A DNA stretch of 64,000 nt from Ophiura sarsii (lineage: Eukaryota; Echinodermata; Ophiuroidea; Amphilepidida; Ophiuridae). The notes under the pieces are model-generated. The model had not been told where the DNA came from, ran no database searches, and was given only the letters and a program-made list of their open reading frames with translations. Positions 9,686 to 21,600 of the stretch are shown in pieces (the stretch's first letter is position 1; each line of letters begins with the position of its first letter). The stretch covers positions 103,165,606 through 103,229,605 of the forward strand of contig CM069441.1 in NCBI GenBank assembly GCA_035610835.1. The letters run 5' to 3'. The position numbers were made by a program, and so were the translations under genes.

Positions 9686-12600
9686 GTGAGAATATAATAT
9701 TTTAAGAACATGTATGTTATATAATTTTAATAAAAACTCTAGCGAGTGTTACTGAAGAGAGTTTTTTCACTCCTAAGTTATTAATGTAATGTTTAGGTCT
9801 TTCTTGTGGTGTAAAACTGACTAGAAGTTAGAACTAGGGCGGCAGTCCTTGAAATTAGCACTGGCTGGGTTGTCGAATTCAACCCCTTCTATCAAGTTTC
9901 TTCAAAATTGTCCCTGAACAACAAACCCTTCGAATGTCACACATTGAGTGTTGAGATGAATACTCCAACTAATTTAAAGCAACTGCTCGTAGTACTGTAA
10001 CTGTAGTTCAAGGATAGGCCTAGAAATGTTCACAGAATTTTGAAAAATAAAACTTTAAAGTATCACTGACAGTGACACTAGTAGTAGTAGGCCTAGCCTA
10101 GGTCGCAACGGACTGTCGTCACACGCCGTTGACTACGTCACAAAAGAGGTAAACAAAGGTCTCTTACACGCCGTGACGCGATCTCTTGGGTCGATGTACT
10201 GCATGGTCATGATGGCTACACGCGAATTCTACCCCGCGATCGATCGTGACGGAACCCCCGCGTTGTGTGGTGGCATATAAACCCAATTTTCAGTGGTATG
10301 CACTTACCGTCCAGGCTACATTTGACGTCTTAGAAAATGTCACTTGGGCTTAGCAAATACTTCAGAGTTACAAATATAATTCAAACATGAAAATCGGTGG
10401 ATTACATCGTCGTCAAATTGTATTTGAAGAAAATGGTGTGGTCGGAAAAAAACATGATTCGGCGACATTGTTTTGATAACGTCACGAGGTCTCGCGATAT
10501 TTTGTGAGAATTCACGTTAAACGTGAATTCTCGCAAAATATCGCGCACATGTGCGCGATATTTTGACAGTATTTTGACAGTACTTGACAGTTGTTGAAGA
10601 GACACAGGTGGTACACACAAAGGAAGTCGATATCTTAATCCGTTTAGACGACATGTTTTCACGAATTTTCATTTTCGCACCTCAGATAATGCGCTGTTTT
10701 TCTGCTTCCGTTTTTCGGTTTTAAAAATAAGGTAGGTAGAAATGCTCTGTAGGAAAACGTATTACTGATAATCTTATTTGCAAACGTTTTACCTTTGCGG
10801 TGTTCAAGAAATATTTTTATGTGAACTATTCGCTGCTGTGACACAGTTTTATCGGCTTTGAAACCAGGGGCTATTTCATTTGGTTGAATCATAGATCCAA
10901 CCAAATGTAGTTAGTTGTAGGTCATGGCATGGATGAACATTGAACAGAGCGTAAAACACGAGTTGTTAAAACGTCTAGACTTATGACGTGGTCAACGGCA
11001 AACTGTACAAAACAATAACAAAAGGCACAAAGCACCCGGATGACCGGGGCCAATACTATCTCTAACTAATTTTATTAATCTTTCAATTTCAGTCTTTTTT
11101 GAAAATGGAATACATGATGCCTGATGGAAACAAAGTTGAAAGTACTTTACAATAACATTTTTTAAAATGATGGTTCAACCATGTCTGCAGGCTGAATAAT
11201 AAAAAAGTTATAACCAAAAGTAGTTAGCCTTAAGGCTGGGAATTTCGGGCGGGCAAAGGGGTACCCTAGGGACAGGGAAAATGCTCAAAAGCGCAAAAGC
11301 ACCAAAAAAAGCACCTTTTGCCTAAAAAAGCACTTTTTGCTCAAAAAAGCACTTTTTCATCACACAGCAATTTTTTTCAAAAATTGGTCTAAATGTTTAA
11401 CCAATAATGCCCATTTACCTAAAAATCAACAAGTTACATAACTGTGGCTGCACTTTGTATGGTTTGAATGTAGTTTTGAATGAAAAATGATGGCTTTGAC
11501 AACGAAAAAAGAAATATGTCAACATGGAAACATGCAATATAATCGCGCTTTTGGATTTATTTTTAACGCATATGGCATAATTTTGGTGAAAAAAGAACCT
11601 TTTAACTAAAAAGAAGCACCTTTTCACTTAAAAAAGCACCTTTTGCTCCAAAAAGCACTTTTTCCCAAATCAAGCAGCACTTTTAGTGCTTTTAAAAAGC
11701 GCAAAATCCCTGTCCTTAGGGTACCCGCACGATGTATGTAAGGTACCCGGGTACCCAAAATAAGGTACCCGATACCCGAAATGTTAAAAAAATAAAATTG
11801 AAAAAAAAATTGTGACGACATTGGAAGGAAGTTAGTCTGCACAGCTAATTTATAGCGTCACTTACGTAATGAACGAAGCTGCTAGTTGTACTGCGAGTTG
11901 TACAATGCCACAAGTTTGGGCTTTTTTCTCTTTTTTTTATTAAAATTTTTGGTTTGCAACATATTACATCAAAATACATATTAAGCTAACTTAAAAGATA
12001 CCTGTAATGATTTATTACACATTTATATTAACACTAAAGATGATGTACGTTTAACCATTGAAAAAATAACAAGACAATACATGACATAGCAAACACTTCA
12101 GTGTCACAGATGAAATTCAAACATGCAGATACGAATATCGGTGTATTACATCGTTGTCAAATTGTATTTGAAGAAACTGGTACATGGTCAGAAAAACATG
12201 CTTCGGCGACATTGATTTGAACATGCCACGAGGTCAGACAACTTCATTGCTTCCGGTAATTACCATTAGACCTCCGGCACATATTATTCTCCTGGCCACA
12301 GTCCGACATACACTTTCTGGTGGTCAGATTTTCTTAAATTTTCTTTTGGTTAATCGCAAAACAGTTGAAAACCTTTTATGGCAATTTTGAGAGGTCAAAC
12401 CAAATTTTGGTCAGCCTATCATGATTCATGTGCATTAAAGGCTTTTAAAGCAGAGAGAGAAACAACTTCACTTCAGCCAAACTGTTGAAAGGCATCTAGC
12501 TCAAAGATCTTTAGGATAGGATCTCTGATTAATAACCAATTTTCATCTGCCTCCAGGTCTGCTGGAGAAAGAAGATCTCAGTACACGGATCAGCAAACTA

Positions 12601-15600
12601 TCGGGTCGTATAGATGAAACCAAAGCTGAAATATACAACGTAGTACAAGACAAATATGTGGATTTTAAACCCAGCTTAAAAAGGACAGTAGACCTTCATG
12701 GCAAGGTTGATGTCCTTGCTACGGACACACAAGCACTGGCTAATAAAATCAAGGTAGGTTTAGTAGTTGGCCAACTAAAAAAGTAATACCGAATATGATT
12801 CTGAACTCCACCTCCAAATTTGTTTGCTTCAATTTGCTTCAATTTGAACTTATGTGTGGGTGAAAAATCATTTCATTTAGCATCTAAAATGTGAAATATG
12901 AATTGTATTTGATCTTTTACAGTGATGCAATGACCAGATAGCACGTCTAGAAAAGATATTGTTCAGTATTGTTCCGTTTTCCATTCAAAAGCCTCTGCTG
13001 GTGTCCTCAATTGGCACACTGTTTGGAATTGTGCCTATCAATCAATATGACATGTCATGGCGTGTATTAGGTTGAAGTAGTGCTCTGATAAAGTTTAGTT
13101 CAACAATTAGATTGCGAGGAAAGAAGTCCTTTGGAGTGGGAAGAGTTATAACTACTGTAATAATCTTCTAATTTTAATTTCTTTTGATAAAAATACAGGG
13201 TGATATATCTAGTCAGCTGAACAGCTCCACCAGCGATCTCCATGATTTGACGCACCAACTTGAGAAAACCAATGCCCTCATTGAGATGCTACAGACTCTG
13301 TGTCAGGTAGGTTTGTGTCACCTCAAAGTTGGAGGTGACGTCAGTGCAGATTCTAATGAAGTCATCATGATATCGCGCACATATCTCAATGTGACGGTGT
13401 TTGCATCCGTGTGATCAAAGAAACATGTTGAATGTGGCGCAGAAAGTGCTGCGCCTATCACTAATTTATGCACTGACGTCACCCCCGAACTTGAGCGGAC
13501 ACAGACTATACTACCAATACCATGTATAATCCATAATGGTTGAAATGGACTGCTATATCATTTTGATTACCTTTTAGTGTTAAAGGGGCGTGTACATCTC
13601 AAGTGTTTGTCCTGGACAAAAATCACATGACTCCCTACGTATCTGAGTCTCCGTATTCCCATGTAATAATACCCATGGTGCAATATAGATTTGCCGCGAA
13701 TTTTAATCGACAAAACGTAATGTTGAAATTATTGTACGAACGAACTGTGTCTAGAATAGTTTCAAAAAGAAGTGCAATGCATAATAATGAAATCAGAATT
13801 ACAATCTCCTTCAGCATATAATCAACTTTTGGGCGATAACCTTTGATAAAAACGCACAACAATTGAAATATAAAGCATTTTACCCTCCGATTTCAGTGAT
13901 ATTTGTATTTTAAACTCTATCTAATTTTATAAAAAACTGTTTTATGCATAGGTTTCATTAGCTCAAATGGTAGAGCGCTGGCTTCACAATCATGAGGTCA
14001 GTGGTTCGAATCTTGTAAATGTCTTTTTCTTTTTCTTATTACACTCTTTTTTTTTAATAACAGGATTGCTTATAATCGTTCGCTATATTTATTGAATGTT
14101 GAATAATACTTTTTTCATTTGCAAGTTTCACTACGATAAAGAATGTCCTGTAAATATAATTGTGTTGATTGAACCATATGAACCATGGAGTCCCTAGCAA
14201 GTCTATAAGGCCGTGTGTTTTGAACTCGCCACCCTTACCGTTGCATGTCCAGATTTTTACATTTTACACCATCTGAGATTCGAACTAGCATATCGCAATA
14301 ACTATTTGTTCTACCCCATATAAAGTATATATTTTCTGAACGGTAATCTCACAAGGAATCCAAATATGCTGTTGGAATGTAGATAAGACCTAATGGTAAT
14401 ATGTTGTGATTAAGAATGTTCAAAAAATATCGATTTTTTTTTCATATTTTGATTTAAGCTCAATAATAATTTGATACCTATCCTAATCATAATTTTACTG
14501 TGCATATTTAAGTTCCTCATACAATTACCCATCAGAACATAATAGTTGTTAATGGTAAACGTGTTGAAATATACTATATCGAGAAGTAAATGAGCACAAA
14601 CCTTTAAATTTCATAATTATTAGAGTTTACAAGTATTTTTTTTTTTGGTATGCACCCTATCCTGATTTAAACAGCATTTTTGAATTCCCCTATTTGAGAG
14701 CTTTCCAAAAATGTATAATTTTGCTATCATCGGTTAAATATTTCTTTTGTTATAGTCATGTATGTAAAACCGATGAATTAGGGCAAGTTCACTGTGTAGC
14801 GAATAGGGGAAAAGCCAAGGACAACGCAATCGATTCATGATTAAAATTGTTGCACAATAGTTGTCACATTTGTTGAAACTGAATCTTATAGAATATAAAA
14901 TAATCTATAAAATGAGAGCAAAATCATGTTTGTACCATACAGGAATGAGGAGTTATAGTAAATTGAACGTAGAATTGGGAGCATTTTCTATATTCCCCAT
15001 AGAGATTGCATACAGCGCCGCCGCCACCGCCACCACCCCTGACTTTCACAACATAATCAATCATATCTCAGCCAAACATTTATAGAAATATCTGATTTAT
15101 TAACACAATGTAGCTAGATAAATAGGCTTTCACATGACACCTCAACCATAGCTCTACCTCATTTAGTTGTTGAGTTAATAGAGAGAGATGGACGATTCGT
15201 CACCAAAAATGCAACGCCACCACCCTTTTTGGGTGGTGAGTTCAAAACACATGGCCATAATGGACATGGTCTGCAAAGACCAATTGTTATGTAAATAAGA
15301 AGCCAGTCGGCTTATATCATTGAATCGATTTTTTTAGTTCCTTCAACACAGATATTTGTAATTTGCTCCAATCTTCAAAAAAGAGAGTTGTATCTTCAAA
15401 AATACATTACGCAGTTCACGGCTTACGCGGCCTGGTATGGGCGACAGTATTTTGGCGTAGATTTGATACCGTGCTGAACTCATCATGCTCATCGCTGCAA
15501 GAGCGCAATTATAAAATGCTGTCCGCTGTCCTAAATCTCTCTCGTCTTGACTCCCGGTCCTGAGCACATCATAACCCAATATTTGTATTGTGCCACTACT

Positions 15601-18600
15601 GTGAGACTACAGGGCCGTAAGACACTTTTTTCAAAGGGGGGGGGGGCGTTTAAAAAAAAAAAATCACCGGAAGATTTTTGTGAGTCAATTATGCGCGTGT
15701 AGCGCGCGAAAATTTTCGAATTTGCATCTATTTTGTGCACGATCGAGGTACATGTTGGCTCTAAACAAGCTTGTAGCAAAGAATATTGCATTTTGGGAAT
15801 ACAAATGCGCGCATAGCGCGCGAAATTTTTTCATCTGTGTACACATTTTCCGGGGAAGATTTTCAAAGGGGGGGGGGGGCGATCGCCACCATCGCCCCCC
15901 CTTCTTACGGGCCTGGACTAAATAAGTGGGTATGCCGACTATAGTTTTATGTCAAATCTCAACATAATTGAGGCTACCGACGTAACAGATGCGCCAAAAA
16001 GTGGCTCTATAAGTTGTAAAATAAGCTGAAACCATCTAAAAATGCTCATTTATTGTTTTGTTCATATAATTATACAAAGACCGTTTGAACCAATATATCT
16101 ATCCATTAATATATCCATCTATCTATATATCTAAACACGTTCTTTTGATACCCTTTTAAACTTCAGTGAAATAATTCAACAAGTTAAAAAAAATATCTGA
16201 GGCCCCATGGCCATATGAGCTAAAATGTTTGATCGCATAACTTAAATAAGACACATTGATTCAACATGGTAAACACGTGCTGATAATTTTTCAGATTTCA
16301 TTTTTTATATTCATGCGGCTTTTGCAAAAACAAATTGTTAACAAAACTTCAGTTAAAAAACCCTGAAAACTATCATAATACGTTACTATGTATTTATCAA
16401 AGTGTATCATATTGTTTTGAGGCTGATATCAAGATTGGTATAGGCAGGTTAAGTACAAATGTAACAATTTGTTGATCAGAAATACTACTTACAAGTCAAA
16501 ACTGACAGTAGGGGTCGGGGTGGGGGGGGGGGGAGTGTTCGCCCCATTTTTATTTGAACATGGCCTGGAGGCGTCAATTTTAAAGATTGAATGTAATTAT
16601 TGACATTAAAAGAAAGATTGATATCTTGGCTACATACGACCACACTTCAGTATCCAAGGCCGTACTAAAGGGATTAGTTAAGGATAAGACAGGTGTCTCA
16701 AAATAGTGAACTTGCCCCACCCCGAATATCTTTAAGTCAATCTCAAAAATGGAAGAAAATCCACTTTGTAAAAGTGGTTTTCAGCTGATCATTTGACAAA
16801 CATTATACTGAGGTCTGCCATTTTACTATTGGAAGTTTGCAACAAACAGCAGAATATATTTGCGGGTTCTTTAAATTCTACCAGTGGCCGCAGTGATGAG
16901 AATCATGTTGTGGGCGAACCTGCCCCTAGGGCGTACACTCCTCGCTCTCCCTTAAGCTCATAATAGGCCCTATGACAAGTTTAGGCGAAACAAATCGCTT
17001 GATTATTCCATTTCCTCTTCATCACTTCCAAGTTCTTATGTTCTATCTGCTCCATTGGAGCAATGTCCACAGCACACTCCACATGCAGAAACACATGAAA
17101 TGCCGTCTTTCATGCAGCTACAATGCTACATTCATAGTTTGACGCTGCTTCTCCCTTTCCTTGCAGTTACAGCAAATTCCTTTTTTTCTGAGGCGATAGC
17201 TCCAGTAAGCATCTTCGGTCTGAGTTTTATGTTCCAATCTAACTCCCACCCTCTTTCAATGGGCTTATGGAGGTGTTAATATATGCTTCCATACCACAAC
17301 TTGGAGATGTACACGAAGGGAAATGGTTGTTTTGTTGCATTTGGTGTGGATGGTAGGCTATCAGGATCAATTTTACCTTGGCTGCTTGTTTTTGGAACAA
17401 CTTCTGATAGTGAGCCCTTTCATCCCTACAGCTATGTGATCTACATTGCCTTTAATACAGCTGTTTGAATTGTATGGATACTTTTGACGTATCACTTGTG
17501 AATGCAGTGATGACACTTGCAAGAAATTTGAACTTGTAGAGAGCGCATTATGTATGTCCATGAATGCATGAAACAGTGTAATTTCCAGACCAGCCATACT
17601 TGAAATGGAACTCTTCCCGGTCACCGATATCTATGGTTATAGATGTCATAAAGACCATCAACGTCTGATTGTGTGTACAAATTAGAACAGTTACTTGGTC
17701 GATGATAGCAGAGCAAACAAATATATCAGTGTCTTGGGCAACAACAACAACAGGGGGTGTGGCTTGTCAACTCTGCAGATATAATCTTGAGTATAGCTCC
17801 TTTGTTCTTCTCATACGTCTGGAAGATTTCTCTGTCACATGATATATGGCTATGTTGTGACACCTAAGTCATAGAAAATTCTTTCCAGCCATCCGCCGCA
17901 TAGGCTATGCTTATGATCTTTCGTTGATTGTTCTTCCCCCATAGCCATCAAACACTACAGTAGAATCCTTGAATTTTGTTCGGACATACTTGGCATGTAT
18001 CAACTACTAAAGTATATGGGCTTGATAGTTGCACCGTTTATCCACTTTACCTGATGAAGTAGCCATCCTCCATCAACATCATGCATCCTGCTGTTATTCA
18101 TGTCTAAGTCCAGCTTTATCGATGTTTCTTTGAGCATCCTGCCAAATTCATGCTTTTGGGGTTTCCTTATCATACGATCCATAGTGAAAAGCGATGTAGG
18201 TACAAGGTTAGTTTAAACATGAGGACCATAGTTTATACCTATGCCAACCCCAGTTGTTGATGGAAGAGAGTGGGAGTTAGATAGCAACAAAAGAAACTCA
18301 GACTGAAGATGCTTACCGGAGGTATCGCACCAGAAATGCTTCTAAAATGAATTTGCTGCAACAGCAATGTATTATATAGCTGCATGAAAGCTGGCATGTG
18401 GAGTGTGCTGTGTGGACATTACTCCAATGGAGCAGATAGAACAAAAGAACTTGGAAGTGATGAATAGGAAACAGAATAATCAAGTGATTTGTTTTGCCTA
18501 AACTTGTAGGGCTTATAATCATGATAATGCTGAGCGTACAGTCAGTTTTGACTTGTAAGTAGTATTTCTGATCAACAAATTGTTCTATTTGTACTTAACG

Positions 18601-21600
18601 TGCCTAGACCAATGTTGACATCGGCCTCAAAACAATGTGATACAGATTGATTGATACATACATGTAGTAACGTATTATGATAGTTTCATGTTTTCTTAAT
18701 ACATTGGAAACTGTGTAATGAGCTCGCAGAATCTTGTTAACCAGCCAGCACCATGTCTTCAATCGTGTTTAACATTTCACAGGATGATAAAATGTCAAAA
18801 TGAACATGACTATCAGTGTTTTAAATTAAATTTCCTTTCATTTGATACCAAACACAACATACTTTGAACAAAATTTGGGTCAATGACCCCCCGAGTTTCA
18901 ATGACCCCCCTGAAAAAACAATTTCCCCACCCCCTATCTGTCCTCACTTTTTTTTGGTGAATAATGACACCCATACCTATTATTATCAGTTGAAATCGGC
19001 TTCTTTCTAATTTGTTCCCAGATTGGCTATTAATATTGCTATTTTTGGGTTACTAACCATTTCATTAAAATGTTACGATCACGAATATCGGAATTATTTC
19101 ACCTCTTTGGCAAAGTACAAAAGGGTGGGGGTGTGTGTGTTAACACTTTCCACGCGGCAGGCGTCTATGAACCGAACAAAATGTTTCAAAAATGTCAAAA
19201 TGATTGAATTTCCATCACCATATTTGGAATCACCACAAGAAATACATTAAAATAAGTACAAATATACCTTGTATTGATTCACTAATTCTTGAGATTACTT
19301 GAAATTTCGGAAAGGCTTTTGAAACATCTGTTTTGTGTGGTAAAACTAAAATAGCCGCGTGGAAAGTTTTAAACTTGTTTGAAAGAAACATAAATAGTCT
19401 CTCAATGTCTTGTCTGCTATTGTCCCCGTCTGTTATAAACTTTTGTTCGTTTTGGTTGTTCAAATCATTAACATCCTTTAATTTGAAGAGTAAAAATGGA
19501 TCGTCACACATCACTTAAGTGTGACGAACTTCTTCGGTTCGTCACACATCACTTAAGTGTGACGAACTTCTTTGGAGTCGTGTATGGTCGCCGCAGGCGT
19601 CAATACACGACGACACAAATATGGTACAGCCTATACATTATAAGACCATCGTCTATAGCAAAACAGCTAAGAACTATGTTTTATTCTCATTCTAATATTT
19701 AGTTTATTAGTTATTAGTTATTTTGATCTTTTATCATAAAATAACGCAGTTTGTTAGATTTATTTTAAACAAACAACAACAAATTCCCCCCTTTATAAAA
19801 TCGGCGAATCCAGCTGTTTTCCAACATCCTGCTTCAAATGCTTCTCGGCGACTTTGTGTAGGGGACGCTAACGCGATGACGCCAGTGGCGTAGCTCAGGG
19901 GGGGGGCAAATGCCCCCCCCTGACAGAAAAAACCCATTTGTGCCCCCGCCCCCAGCCCCTCTAAAAAAATAAAAAGGAGGAAAAAAATGAAAAATCGGAA
20001 AATAATGATAAAAGACCGAGATGGCGGGCGGTTATATATTGGTATATTCAGCCCAAATAGTCAAAAAAAGGCAAAATAGTACATGTACTGTGCGATTTTT
20101 TTTGACCGTGCGAAATTTTTTGCCCAAATAGTCAAAAAAAGGCAAAATAGTACATGTACTGTGTGATTTTTTTTGACCGTGCGAAAAATGTGTGAGTTAA
20201 ACTTTTGCATTCATAGAGGTACCTTGGAAAAGTGCACATATCTCCCGTTTGAAATGACCAATTTGAATTAAATGAAATTCAAGTTATAGCTGACAATGCG
20301 TTCGGTGCATATTAATAAATTATATTATTTTTATGCATATTAGCTGGTTTAAAATATCGGTTGGGCCCGCTGATACTAGGGGAGAGCCTTGCTTTTATTT
20401 TGAAATAGGATTGCGTACAAGTATCGTATAGTCAGTGTCATAATGCTATGGTCAACTCCATTCTATGCGTGCGAACTTGTGTGCATTCGTATGTGCGTAA
20501 ACCCAGAGGTGCGTACCGGGCACATTCAAAAAATGACCGCGCGTCAATCGTGATATCGTCACGCACGTTAGTTAGCACATTTCAGGCATCTGGACGCAGC
20601 TCCGCGAACAACGACGAAACATGCTCGTGTGAAATAGCTTGAATTTAGTAATATATCATTATACCATTATGACAGTGATTATAGACAGTGAAGCTAGCAG
20701 TTAGCATTTGCGCAAACGCGACACGCAACGAAATATCACCACGGTATGATTACGCGGCAGTACGCGCAACGCACAATGTTGTTCAATTCTAGTGGCATTT
20801 ATGAGCCAAATCTGAGAGGTGATTTGCTGTTTTTGGAGCAAATTGTTAACCAATTTCACTGGAATAAACTTTAACACACCGTTATTTCCTCGATATTGCA
20901 TGCAAATTATGCGCCACTTTGATCAAAACTAACGGAGACATAAGGATAACAAACACACACACCCCCACACAGATTTATAGTAAGATGCTCGCAGCAGCAA
21001 TGAACATGATGAGTTCAGCACTCAGTCAGTGGCGCACCCAGCTTTTGGAAACTGGGGGTGGGGGTTGGGGATAGTTACGAAAGTCGGGGTGTACCGACAA
21101 AAAAATCGCAAAAATGACCCAATTTTCTTCTTCTCGTCAGTAGCTGAAATATTGAAAAGTGGGGGTAGCGATGACATTGTCAACAATAGCTGAAAAAATC
21201 GCCTGGTAGAAATCGCAAATCTACCCAGTCAGAAGTCAAGGCATGAAAATACCGTCTATGTTCGCCCCGGCCGCCAGTGAAGTGAGATTTCAAAAAAAAC
21301 ACCAAATAGAAATCGGATCATTTACAACTCGCGATTGTGAAGGATTGCCTCCATCAATTTTTGATCATCTTAGGCTCATTTTGAAGGGGAAGTCCTATTT
21401 ATGTAAGATGTCATTTCCGATTTAATAAAAAACACGATTTTTGTTACTATCTTTGAGTCGATAAAGATGCATTTTCAATGCGATCGCAAACATCGTATTT
21501 TTGATGATTTTTAGACGTCATAGCAAAAACTTTATGCACAAGAAATGTTCCTAACGTATTAAACTTGATCAAAAATATATTTATTTGTAATACATTTTTG

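Larger units (their letters stand above)
13584..15515 (+). mobile_element. TTAA element A, copy 1 (intron 3, carries tRNA-like module)
   Basis: It starts directly after TTAA (13580-13583) with AGGGGCGTGTACATCTCAAG. The same element lies reversed from 24401 down to about 20990. Copy 1 contains a tRNA-like segment (13952-14023) and a separate inserted element (14219-15256), which copy 2 lacks. Its 3' boundary is only known as the point where the two copies stop matching, about 15515. No transposase was seen. Confidence 0.75.

Noticed and set aside
10659..10904. 81-codon minus-strand frame with GFKADK and QQRIVHI, slightly like a DDE transposase ADKGF...RIHVERAIGR region.
   Set aside because: The spacing and the missing Gly and Glu residues do not fit, and there is no flanking transposase sequence. 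It is probably chance within intron 1.
13952..14023. Functional tRNA gene (anticodon CAC).
   Set aside because: The acceptor, anticodon and T stems are mismatched, and the segment is part of a repeated element with a second copy carrying a different anticodon.
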